Shown: positions 1 to 7,184 of the stretch, piece after piece | Layout of the letters: every line of letters begins with the position of its first letter | Position numbering within the stretch: position 1 is the stretch's first letter | Origin: JBBTXG01 sp038062375 | GTDB taxonomy: Bacteria > Patescibacteriota > Minisyncoccia > Minisyncoccales > UBA10102 | Length of the DNA stretch: 64,000 bases | Reading direction: 5' to 3' | Assembly (NCBI GenBank): GCA_038062375.1 | Contig: JBBTXG010000008.1 | Location: 9,151-73,150, forward strand | The notes under the pieces: model-generated | What the model saw: the letters and a program-made list of their open reading frames with translations, nothing else | Told to the model about the DNA's origin: nothing | Database searches by the model: none | Position numbers and translations under genes: made by a program

Positions 1-126
1 CGCGTTCCGTTGAGCAGCAATTCCAGATACCAATAGACTGAACGCTGCGCCCCCGATGAGAGAAAAAATTGCCATCCCAACAAGAAGTTCAACGAGGGTA
101 AAACCCCTCCCCTTCCCGTTTCCCAT
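1..126 (-). CDS. Type IV prepilin, 3' part cut by the window edge
   Basis: Only the first 42 codons are visible. They start at an ATG whose complement is at 124-126. The N-terminus is a class III (prepilin) signal: a short basic leader ending in Gly8, then FTLVELLVGMAIF, with the conserved Glu at mature position 5 and a hydrophobic helix. PilD-type peptidases cleave after that Gly, so the protein should enter a type IV pilus or pseudopilus. It lies 7 bp downstream of a PilV-like gene and is the last visible member of a run of minor prepilins. That position suggests a PilW/PulJ-like minor pilin, which is inferred from gene order only because the globular domain lies outside the window. Confidence 0.85.
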   Translation of the reverse strand, partial: MGNGKGRGFTLVELLVGMAIFSLIGGAAFSLLVSGIAAQRNA

Positions 127-133
127 TTGAATT

Positions 134-673
134 TTATGGAACGAAAAGCCAATCATATAATTCAGTTGCGGCAAGCACCTTGTAGGATGCTCCCCTTTCT
201 TGCCAAGAAACCTCAACCTCAACCAACATCTTTGTTGTGAGGCCATCAGGAGTAATTGTTATTTTTCTCTTGAAAATCATATCGTTCCCCACATCGTAAC
301 TGTACAGCACTCCACTCTTGCGAAGGAAACGCAAGGAAGCTGCTGGCGCTAACACCGTATCATCATAATCCGCCTCGCAACCTCCGCTGCATCCATCAAG
401 GCCTGCTCTCCAGTTTGTTCCCACCCCTCTCCGAATTTGTAGAAAATTCGTATCTCTGATATTCCGAACAATCTCAACGCCTTCTTGCGCGAGATAGGCA
501 GCAACAAGCCGATTACTTACGACAGAAGAGAAAGCGATATTTTGCGCCACAACCGCAAACATTCCTATCGCGCCAATAGTCAGCACCGAGACCGCAATAA
601 GAACTTCCAGGAGGGTAAACCCTCTCTCCAAATCATTTTTCACTTTGCGTGTTGTAGCTTTCACTTCCTTCAT
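134..673 (-). CDS. PilV-like minor prepilin
   Basis: This is a 179-residue protein with a class III signal: a basic leader to Gly18, then FTLLEVLIAVSVLTIG with Glu at mature position 5. The N-terminal helix and the following segment (AAYLAQEGVEIVRNIRD) match the type IV pilus modification PilV family, whose members join the minor-pilin tip or initiation complex. The start codon overlaps the stop of the upstream FimT-like gene by 4 bp (670-673), so the two are translationally coupled. The short globular C-terminus carries one CxGGC pair that could form a disulfide. Exact PilV orthology is uncertain; membership in the prepilin superfamily is clear. Confidence 0.82.
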   Translation of the reverse strand: MKEVKATTRKVKNDLERGFTLLEVLIAVSVLTIGAIGMFAVVAQNIAFSSVVSNRLVAAYLAQEGVEIVRNIRDTNFLQIRRGVGTNWRAGLDGCSGGCEADYDDTVLAPAASLRFLRKSGVLYSYDVGNDMIFKRKITITPDGLTTKMLVEVEVSWQERGASYKVLAATELYDWLFVP

Positions 674-1233
674 TGGAGATCCACCATCCCACTTTTATTT
701 ACCGTAATCGTTTTTGTTTGACTCGGATCGTTTTCCAATTCGAGCGTAATGGTACCCTCAGCAACAGCGCCTGGCTCAATGAAAATGGTGGGATCTGGCG
801 GAAGAAAGAATACGTTGAATTGAGGACTCGGATTCACTTCTCTGATTCTCACGCCCTTTTCAAAACCCAAAACTTCTTTCTGCCTATCCACCCCTCCCCC
901 TCCTCCGTCACACCTCTGGCCTTGATACCCTGGACTTCCTCCGCACTCCACATACACAAGATAACACTTTTTGGTATCCGCATTTTGTGTATCAAAATGG
1001 ATTCCATACCCGGAGAAACCCGCGCATCCTCCCCCGGTGTATGGTTCTGCTCTCAATGAAAGATCCGCTGCTTTTCGAATATCTCTTGCGACTTTGTGAG
1101 CTGCGCGATCCAAAGTCAAACTTTGCTCTCCTTTCCGGACACTTGCCAACACGATCCCACTGATAAGAACAATAATTCCGATAGCCACCAAAAGCTCGAT
1201 TACAGTGAATCCTTGATTTTTTGTTTGGGACAT
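670..1233 (-). CDS. GspH/FimT-like minor prepilin
   Basis: This is a 187-residue prepilin with an 8-residue leader ending in Gly8, then FTVIELLVAIGIIVLISGIV with Glu at mature position 5. The helix runs on into a segment (DRAAHKVARDIRKAADLS) typical of the GspH/FimT pseudopilin family. A Cys- and Gly-rich loop (CDGGGGG, about residue 130) sits in the globular part. It is the first gene of a three-gene minor-pilin cluster and overlaps the next by 4 bp. It probably takes part in pilus initiation at the inner membrane. No promoter was identified in the 28 bp separating it from the upstream LamG gene, so it may be co-transcribed with that gene. Confidence 0.8.
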   Translation of the reverse strand: MSQTKNQGFTVIELLVAIGIIVLISGIVLASVRKGEQSLTLDRAAHKVARDIRKAADLSLRAEPYTGGGCAGFSGYGIHFDTQNADTKKCYLVYVECGGSPGYQGQRCDGGGGGVDRQKEVLGFEKGVRIREVNPSPQFNVFFLPPDPTIFIEPGAVAEGTITLELENDPSQTKTITVNKSGMVDLQ

Positions 1234-1261
1234 TTGAATTCAGACGTAATTCGCTTTTTCG

Positions 1262-3316
1262 TTAGAAAGGTGATATTTCGCGCCAGCCAGGCAGAGGAAT
1301 AGAAACGGTGAATGTCCGAGTGGTTTCACATCTCCCCCGGGGAGGAATCTCGGAAGCTGAAAGCTCATCGGTTACGCGCAGCAATACCGTATATAACCCC
1401 ACCGCGTCATAACTTGTGCGCTGGTCACCTCGGCATGGCGAGGGCGAACCTACCCCACTGTCGCAATCAATCCCCGAAGGAACGTTGAAATCCCACTCGT
1501 AGCGAATAGAGTTATTGGTCTTACAGGAATAGGGATTATTGAAGCTATCATAACAAGTCGAGCCATCGATCAGTTCCACTACTTCTCCTTTTGTCGGCTC
1601 TTGGGGCAGATAGGTAAACGAAGGTTGAGGAGCTGCATGGAGTCTCGTGGTAAAGGAGGGCCCCACGCTCCAATTGGAACGCATGTTCGTATTATCCCAC
1701 ACCCTTACCCTCCAGTAGTACGTCGTATTATACAAAAGACCAGATGGAGTATTGTATATTTGAGAACCACAGAGCGGAGTACAGGCTGCATCAATAGCAA
1801 GGGAAGAAAAGTCCGAGTTATCATCAATCTGAATTTGATAGGCAATCTGGGTTTCACTCGCATCAGCATCAAAAAAGGTCCAAGAAAGGCGCTCGCGCGG
1901 ATACCCATAGCCGCACTGATCTAGTGGAGTATGCAGCGGACTCACTGCCTGTGGCTTCGTAAGATCAATGAGCACGTTATAGTCTGGAACCAAACCCCCG
2001 CATCCTGCTTCGTTTTCACAGTTAAAACTCATCCACCCTACGACATTACCTCCCCATGCCCATCCCTTAAGTTCTCTATCTGTCTCATTCCATCTCACCC
2101 CCACATCTGCTGCAAGGAGCGTAATTTCTTCAGGAGTAAGCACCCTATTATATACACGCGCCTCGTCGACAAGACCAATAAATCCCAGAAGGGGGTTCTC
2201 TGCTCCTCCCACTCGAAATTGTGCAGTACCGGCATAGAGATCGACGAGCGCGCCGCTGCCAGTCGTATCTGGACTTCCATTAATGTATAACAGGTAGTTG
2301 TCAATGGCAAAGTCTATGGTTACTGCAACGTGAGTCCATTGAACAACAGGGATCGCCGCCAAAGAGGTTCTGCGAACAGAATTAATCTCTGTTCTATCCT
2401 CTGACATCCAAATCCGGAGGCGGCCAACTCCTGCTCCTGACTCTGGCGTAGTTACTCCAAAAAGATATTCTCGCTCTCCTGCTTCATCAAATTTGCCCGC
2501 AATCGTACGTATTCCTATTCCACTTCCGGTGTTTGCAAAGCTACTCGGATTTATCCATGCAGCAATAGAAAATTGACTCGTCGGAGTCGGAAACTCAAAA
2601 TCAAGATCATCTCCCATACCCACTGCATCTGTCCCATTAAACCTCAATGCGCTGGCGCGTTTCCCTGCTTCCCACACCGGGCCTCCCACAAACGTCCCAT
2701 TGTTCCCATTACCCGAAGAATCCGCGGCAGTCATTCCTGTTCCTTCATTAAACTTCCAATAACCCTGAAGTCCTGTGGTGGGTCCCGGAACCGCCATTGC
2801 GATCCATCCATCCCAACCGCCCGCGGCAGCTAAAGGAGGACCTTCGCAGTCATTCGCTGGAAGAACCGCCGCATCGTCAACTGCGGCGCATGCTCTTACC
2901 CAACCCTCTACGTCATGTGTTGCCCCAGTGGAGTTAAAAAAGATCCTTGCGGGAGTTGATGGCCCTATTGGCGGAGTGCTCGTTGGACTCATCTTAATCC
3001 AGCCTATGTTTGATGACCACGCATAACCAGAAAAATCTCCATAGTCTCCAGTCAGAGGAAAAGGAGCAAGGATCGGCACATTCACATTCACTCCGTAATC
3101 TACGGCTCCGCACGTGCCTTCGTTGGTGCAGTTAAAACTTAGCCACCCAATGTTCGACGACCACGCCCACCCCGACGTATTTTGAGAAGCCGAAGCATAC
3201 ACTTCCCCTCGCTCCTCAAAAAGTGTCTCTCTCGTCACCAATAATCCAAGTCCAACAGTCACTGTCGCCAAGAAGAAAGGAATAATTCTTCGAAAAAATC
3301 CGGTAGATCTTACCAT
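1262..3316 (-). CDS. TM-anchored surface protein with GWAW repeats, LamG, FN3 and PKD modules
   Basis: I start this 684-residue protein at 3316, where GGAG sits 6 nt before ATG; the open frame runs further, but into the upstream gene. Residues 9-28 form a signal anchor. GWAWSSNIGW-type modules occur near residues 49 and 98, with related ones near 138-173 and 418. A LamG/concanavalin-like jellyroll covers about 183-400, and a fibronectin-III-like domain (YYWRVRVWDN) about 455-560. A PKD-like domain with four cysteines ends the protein. All these are extracellular carbohydrate- or protein-binding folds, so an adhesin is the likely role. It overlaps the stop region of the dockerin/VGIG gene and sits inside the pilus locus. 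The ligand is unknown. Confidence 0.82.
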   Translation of the reverse strand: MVRSTGFFRRIIPFFLATVTVGLGLLVTRETLFEERGEVYASASQNTSGWAWSSNIGWLSFNCTNEGTCGAVDYGVNVNVPILAPFPLTGDYGDFSGYAWSSNIGWIKMSPTSTPPIGPSTPARIFFNSTGATHDVEGWVRACAAVDDAAVLPANDCEGPPLAAAGGWDGWIAMAVPGPTTGLQGYWKFNEGTGMTAADSSGNGNNGTFVGGPVWEAGKRASALRFNGTDAVGMGDDLDFEFPTPTSQFSIAAWINPSSFANTGSGIGIRTIAGKFDEAGEREYLFGVTTPESGAGVGRLRIWMSEDRTEINSVRRTSLAAIPVVQWTHVAVTIDFAIDNYLLYINGSPDTTGSGALVDLYAGTAQFRVGGAENPLLGFIGLVDEARVYNRVLTPEEITLLAADVGVRWNETDRELKGWAWGGNVVGWMSFNCENEAGCGGLVPDYNVLIDLTKPQAVSPLHTPLDQCGYGYPRERLSWTFFDADASETQIAYQIQIDDNSDFSSLAIDAACTPLCGSQIYNTPSGLLYNTTYYWRVRVWDNTNMRSNWSVGPSFTTRLHAAPQPSFTYLPQEPTKGEVVELIDGSTCYDSFNNPYSCKTNNSIRYEWDFNVPSGIDCDSGVGSPSPCRGDQRTSYDAVGLYTVLLRVTDELSASEIPPRGRCETTRTFTVSIPLPGWREISPF

Positions 3317-4374
3317 AATGTTCTCCATGCGTAAACACCGCCGGCATTTTTCGCGCATACTTCCAACGTATCTTTTACCCCAGCACCTCCTTGTGTGAAC
3401 CATACTGTTCCGCGTATGGCGGAAGTACATAATGGTTTTGGTGTCGAAGTATTCAATCGAACACCTCCATTAACCTCCAACCGTTGACTTGGGCTTGCCA
3501 CCCCAATCCCAATATCTCCACTCTGGGTAATTGCCAAACGACTCGTTCCTCCGCCCTGAAAATTATAGGCAAGAATAGTCCCTGAACTATCTGCAACGTT
3601 CCAAACGAAACTTGGGTCGGCTTGAAGGCTCCTTAAATCCTCAAGTCGAAACGTGCCTCTCGGGGATGAATACGAATTTGCGGCCATGCTCACCAGAGGA
3701 CCTGTGTCTGCGATCCCAGATGCATTCTCAAGAAGAAATCCTCCACCCTCAACCTCTAATCGTTTACTCGGCAGATTGGTCCCAATTCCTACATTTGTAT
3801 TTTCTACTACAACAAATTCGCGCTGTGTACATATTCCGCCGCCAAAAGCTGTGCATTTCATTCCGTATGCTCCATGTACAATTCTTTCGGTCTCTGATTT
3901 TGGCACTCCAACTGTCAACCCCATAAGTATAAAAGTATCATCTCTTGTTGTCCTTCCATCCCCATCTATATCACCTCTTGCAAGTTCATCACGAGTAAGC
4001 GCTCTCAAGCCTGCATGATATTGTTCCATCCAAAGCGCATCGCCTACATCAGTGATGCCGTCTCCCGTCACATCACCAGAACCCCCGTCCACATATATTG
4101 ACCCTGCTATGTCCAGAAGAGCAGCTGGACTCGCAATTCCAATTCCAACTCTGCCATACGGAACCAGAAATCCATTTGCAGCAATATTCGCTATATTCAC
4201 CGCAAGACTTCCATCTTTGGTCTGCGCACTAGAGCTTACATTCAAGGGCGCAGGGGCATTGCCTCCCGGCGGGATTGCGGTCGGTGGATTCCATACTGCG
4301 AAGGTATAAAACCCAACCAGAAAAAGGAGTGTAAGGACTCCAAGGGCAAGTGAAACAAGTGTTTGTTTAGACAT
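3310..4374 (-). CDS. TM-anchored surface protein with dockerin-like repeat and VGIG fibre motifs
   Basis: This 354-residue protein has an N-terminal membrane helix (about 7-27). Three copies of a tail-fibre-like motif (VGIGIASP at 76, VGIGTNLP at 195, IGIGVASP at 288) are each followed by a hydrophobic strand such as RLEVEGG. Between the first two lies a dockerin type I-like duplicated calcium loop: DVTGDGITDVGD (101-112) and DIDGDGRTTRDD (135-146). Dockerins dock onto cohesins or bind calcium structurally, and VGIGT repeats are common in fibre-like surface proteins. The last codons overlap the start of the LamG gene. A cell-surface fibre or scaffold role is inferred. No cohesin was recognised in this window. 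Confidence 0.78.
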   Translation of the reverse strand: MSKQTLVSLALGVLTLLFLVGFYTFAVWNPPTAIPPGGNAPAPLNVSSSAQTKDGSLAVNIANIAANGFLVPYGRVGIGIASPAALLDIAGSIYVDGGSGDVTGDGITDVGDALWMEQYHAGLRALTRDELARGDIDGDGRTTRDDTFILMGLTVGVPKSETERIVHGAYGMKCTAFGGGICTQREFVVVENTNVGIGTNLPSKRLEVEGGGFLLENASGIADTGPLVSMAANSYSSPRGTFRLEDLRSLQADPSFVWNVADSSGTILAYNFQGGGTSRLAITQSGDIGIGVASPSQRLEVNGGVRLNTSTPKPLCTSAIRGTVWFTQGGAGVKDTLEVCAKNAGGVYAWRTLW

Positions 4375-4418
4375 ACAATTACTCGTAATTCTTACATTTG
4401 TAATGGACGACTTTCGAC

Positions 4419-4745
4419 TTATGGAAGCGCAGGCGCGCTCAATGATTTCAAAATTTCTTCTCTTTCCTGTTTCGTGGGGCGAATCCCTTGAGACGGCACA
4501 GACAAACTTTCTCCAATGCGCTTTCTCTGCTCATCGGAAATAGGAGAGGTCTCTTTTTCTGCAGGCACCGAGAGACTCTTGAGAATCTCATCTCTCGTCG
4601 GAAGCGACTGCTTTTGCTGCCGGGTTTCAAGAAGTTGATCTCTTTTTTCTTCTTGAGCTCCAAAATAAATCAAAAAACCTATTGCTGCCACCCCCACCAA
4701 GAGGGCTACGCCAATAAAAAGCGCAAGATCCCTTTTCTTTTCCAT
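4419..4745 (-). CDS. Small single-TM protein with LKSLSxP repeats
   Basis: This 108-residue protein has an unknown function. Residues 8-30 form one membrane helix after a basic N-terminus (MEKKRD). The remainder is charged and contains three related units: RDEILKSLSVP (about 52), DEQRKRIGESLSVP (about 71) and EREEILKSLSAP (about 94), separated by short Pro/Ser linkers. The protein has no catalytic motif. It lies 7 bp downstream of pilD and upstream of the dockerin/VGIG gene, so it probably belongs to the pilus or surface unit. The repeats could be short helices that pack on a partner; this is inference only. Confidence 0.65.
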   Translation of the reverse strand: MEKKRDLALFIGVALLVGVAAIGFLIYFGAQEEKRDQLLETRQQKQSLPTRDEILKSLSVPAEKETSPISDEQRKRIGESLSVPSQGIRPTKQEREEILKSLSAPALP

Positions 4746-4752
4746 AAAGGTA

Positions 4753-5544
4753 TCATACCAGGATCAAATTCAAATACCAATCCACAAGATCTTTTCCCCA
4801 GAGCAATGCAACAAGAGTACCCGCAATCAAAAATGGACCGAACGGGACCTCTGATGTAAGATTTTTCCTTCTTGTTGCAATAAGCACAAGTCCTCCCCCT
4901 GCTCCGATCACAAATGCAACAAAGAGAGCTACAAGAACATTTGGCCATCCAAGAAACAACCCCATAAAAAATGCGAGCTTCACATCGCCAAGGCCCATCC
5001 AGCGACCCCGAGACCCAAGAAAAATCGCAAGAAAAAAACCACTTGCAAAAAGTGCGGCTATCCAAAAGGAGACAAAATTTTCTAAATTTTCAAATTCCAA
5101 GAGGTGGTACAAAAGCGCCAATCCAGTCGCTCCATAAACGATTGTATCTGGAATAAGAAAATGCTTCAGATCGTACACAAAAATGATAATGAGTAAACTC
5201 GTCACCCCCCAAACATATGCCAAACGGAATATATGATCAATGGAAAAGAACAGAGCGAAGCCACCATAAGAAAAGAAAATAAACAAAAAGACAACTCCCG
5301 TGCTCAATTCCACCAAGGGATACTGCCAAGAAATTTTTAAATGACAATACCGACACTGCCCGCGCAAAAGGATAAAACTCAAAAGCGGAATCAAGTCTCT
5401 CCACGACAATTGATGCTTACAATGAGGACAATATGATCTTCCTTGAAATGCGCTCCCGCCTTTTTCCGTGCGATAGATTACCGCGTTCAAAAAACTCCCC
5501 ACCACAGTTCCAAACAGGAAAACAAAAACCCAAAGAAAAAGCAT
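4753..5544 (-). CDS. pilD: Prepilin peptidase / N-methyltransferase PilD
   Basis: PilD cleaves prepilin leaders after Gly and methylates the new N-terminal Phe, acting in the cytoplasmic membrane. The 263-residue protein shows the N-terminal methyltransferase domain with GSFLNAVIYR and two CxxC pairs (CPHC, CRYC), then an A24 aspartyl-protease domain. The two expected aspartates are in YDLKHFLIPD and MGLGDVKLAFF. About seven membrane helices are apparent. I use the ATG at 5544 rather than an upstream in-frame ATG at 5637 because the family begins at the first helix; no strong ribosome site decides it. It is the only peptidase seen and would process all prepilins in this locus. Confidence 0.92.
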   Translation of the reverse strand: MLFLWVFVFLFGTVVGSFLNAVIYRTEKGGSAFQGRSYCPHCKHQLSWRDLIPLLSFILLRGQCRYCHLKISWQYPLVELSTGVVFLFIFFSYGGFALFFSIDHIFRLAYVWGVTSLLIIIFVYDLKHFLIPDTIVYGATGLALLYHLLEFENLENFVSFWIAALFASGFFLAIFLGSRGRWMGLGDVKLAFFMGLFLGWPNVLVALFVAFVIGAGGGLVLIATRRKNLTSEVPFGPFLIAGTLVALLWGKDLVDWYLNLILV

Positions 5545-5708
5545 TTCTTTAGTATATCCGTTTTCCAGCTCCTCACAAGCTGTCGTCTTCTCTGGTCTCT
5601 CATCGCTTTCGGCGAATTCCCATCTGTATCCGAACACTCGTGGTATGATAGAAGCATGAAAAAACGCTCTTCCAAGCTTTCTCTTCCAAAAGACTATCCA
5701 CTATTGTC

Positions 5709-5747
5709 TTGCATAATAATGTAGACGTACGTATAATGAATTAAGCA
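5709..5747 (+). promoter_or_regulatory. Promoter of the PaaX-like gene inside a 39-bp palindromic element (copy 1)
   Basis: A near-consensus sigma-70 promoter is visible: TTGCAT (5709-5714), a 17-bp spacer and TATAAT (5732-5737), with the gene starting at 5767. The element has inverted arms, TTGCATAAT on the left and ATTAAGCA on the right, around a centre containing ACGTACGT. Two further elements of identical length and spacing occur at 6382-6420 and 43810-43848. A palindrome covering both the -35 and -10 boxes is the usual layout of a repressor operator, so autoregulation by the adjacent PaaX-like protein is likely. The promoter is seen directly; the operator role is inferred. Confidence 0.7.
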
Positions 5748-5766
5748 GTAATAAAAAGATTCTCCA

Positions 5767-6342
5767 ATGAGAAAATATACATACTACTTTGCAAAACCCC
5801 GCTCAGCTATTACAAAAGATATTCTTTTCATGCTCCTTCTTGCTGGAATGATCACCATTGCAGCCACCTCCCCCTATTTTGGAGTTGCGGTCTGGAGATC
5901 ATTGCACAACAGAAAGAGATATGCAAAACGAAAATTCGCAGACACCTTCACGAGGCTTTTGAGAAGAGGAATGATTGAGATGACTCGAAATGGACATGAT
6001 ATACACCTTACGCTTACCGAGAAAGGAAAAGAAGCGGCAGGATATATGCAAATTGATGAATTGAAAATTAAGAGGCCGAAAAGGTGGGATGGCTACTGGC
6101 GTCTCATTCTTTTCGATATTGCCAATTTAAAGACCATGCATCGCAATGCTTTTCGAGCAAAATTAAAAAGTTTAGGATTTACTCCTCTCCAAAAGAGCAT
6201 ATGGCTTTGCCCTTTTGATTGCAAACCAGAAATTGAAATTCTCAAAGATTTCTTTGGGCTCACCGAAAAAGAAGTTCGACTCGTGGTTGCCAAAAACATT
6301 GGGAACGAAACTTCTTTTCGACAGCATTATCGCCTCTCATAA
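5767..6342 (+). CDS. PaaX-like regulator: winged helix plus Cas2-like C-terminal fold
   Basis: This is a 191-residue protein. Residues 17-37 are strongly hydrophobic and may form a membrane or buried helix. Residues 45-95 resemble a winged helix (FTRLLRRGMIEMTR, LTLTEKGKEAA). The C-terminal half (108-176) has the ferredoxin-like pattern shared by PaaX C-terminal domains and Cas2, with WRLILFDIAN carrying an Asp at the end of the first strand. PaaX proteins are transcriptional repressors of aromatic catabolism, but no such pathway is present here, so the target differs. A 39-bp palindrome lies on its promoter and another just after its stop. It is not a CRISPR Cas2: no array or cas1 is present. 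Confidence 0.75.
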   Translation: MRKYTYYFAKPRSAITKDILFMLLLAGMITIAATSPYFGVAVWRSLHNRKRYAKRKFADTFTRLLRRGMIEMTRNGHDIHLTLTEKGKEAAGYMQIDELKIKRPKRWDGYWRLILFDIANLKTMHRNAFRAKLKSLGFTPLQKSIWLCPFDCKPEIEILKDFFGLTEKEVRLVVAKNIGNETSFRQHYRLS

Positions 6343-6381
6343 GTAATCTCCATAACCTGCTTTCCATATAAACAAAAGGGT

Positions 6382-6420
6382 CTGCTTAATATCTTATACG
6401 TATGTATAACTTGTTAAGTA
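6382..6420 (+). repeat. 39-bp palindromic promoter-like element, copy 2
   Basis: This element has the same length and spacing as the PaaX promoter element: a CTGCTT box, a 17-bp spacer and TATAAC (6405-6410). Arms TGCTTAATA and TTAAGTA flank the centre ATACGTATGTATA. It starts 39 bp after the PaaX-like stop codon. A further half-site, CTATTAAGTAAGG, follows at about 6433-6446. Transcription from it would run towards the terminator at 6515-6542, yet no gene is visible there, so it is either an operator or the promoter of a very short RNA. Confidence 0.6.
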
Positions 6421-6514
6421 AATAACATATGAACTATTAAGTAAGGGGCACGGTACACGGTAAAAATCGCTAAAACATCCTTCTTTTCCAAATCGCAAGT
6501 CGTAATAAAAAAGG

Positions 6515-6542
6515 AAACGCTCCGGTATGCACCGGAGCGTTT
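6515..6542 (-). terminator. Rho-independent terminator of the pilin gene
   Basis: An 11-bp perfect stem (AAACGCTCCGG / CCGGAGCGTTT) has a 6-nt loop, and on the minus strand it is followed by CCTTTTTTATT. It lies 23 bp past the stop of the pilin gene at 6566-7075, so that gene forms its own transcription end point. Confidence 0.85.
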
Positions 6543-6565
6543 GAGATGAAACAGGAAGGTTCTAA

Positions 6566-7033
6566 TTACAGACACGGTGTGGTTGGACCCGCACAGAGGT
6601 CATCGCCCGTTCTTCCTTGACTGCTCACACATACATAGGACGTAGCTCCACTCGCAAGAGTTCCCGTAACACAGAAATCATTAGCGTCAGCGAAACAAAC
6701 CGGCACACCAGGTGTTCCGTTTTGAGTATCGATGTCGGTCTCAATAGCTCCTAATTGAGCGCCGTACGTTGCGTGTGTCTCATTAAGAGTACCTGCTGCA
6801 CACAAAGTAGCGTATGAGTTTGGACTCGCGATGTTATACACTAACGCAGCTTGGGATTGGGTTTGTGCCATTGCAGCTTTTATTCTCGCATCTTTTGCTT
6901 GGGTTCTTGCGCCTCCGAGGGAGACAAGAACAATTCCTGCCAACAGCCCAATGATTGCGATCACCACGAGAAGTTCAATCAACGTGAAACCTTTCGACCC
7001 TCTCACATTCAGTCTTTTGGATAGCATGTGCAT
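6566..7033 (-). CDS. Type IV pilin, candidate major subunit
   Basis: The class III signal reads RGSKG|FTLIELLVVIAIIGLLAGIVLVSLGG, with Glu5 of the mature chain and a long hydrophobic helix. The next stretch (ARTQAKDARIKAAMAQTQSQA) is typical of Parcubacteria pilins. The mature protein is about 130 residues, rich in Thr, Gly and Ala, with four or five cysteines towards the C-terminus that could make a D-loop disulfide. I start at the ATG at 7033; an in-frame ATG at 7075 would add 14 residues. It has its own strong terminator and sits between pilD and pilC. That isolation fits a highly expressed major pilin, although no expression data exist here. Confidence 0.85.
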   Translation of the reverse strand: MHMLSKRLNVRGSKGFTLIELLVVIAIIGLLAGIVLVSLGGARTQAKDARIKAAMAQTQSQAALVYNIASPNSYATLCAAGTLNETHATYGAQLGAIETDIDTQNGTPGVPVCFADANDFCVTGTLASGATSYVCVSSQGRTGDDLCAGPTTPCL

Positions 7034-7184
7034 AGTATTTTTACTGCTTATCTCTTCACCAATAATTTCAAGCATCTATTCATCATCGACCTTTGAACTT
7101 ATCGTATCACCTCTCATCGTATTTCTTCAATACTTTTTTATTGTAGCACACCAAAAGAACCAATCAATTGGCGGCTGTGGAAAA

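Noticed and set aside
5767..6342. CRISPR Cas2 call for the PaaX-like protein
   Set aside because: The C-terminal fold resembles Cas2, but there is a winged-helix half, and no repeat array or cas1 in the window.
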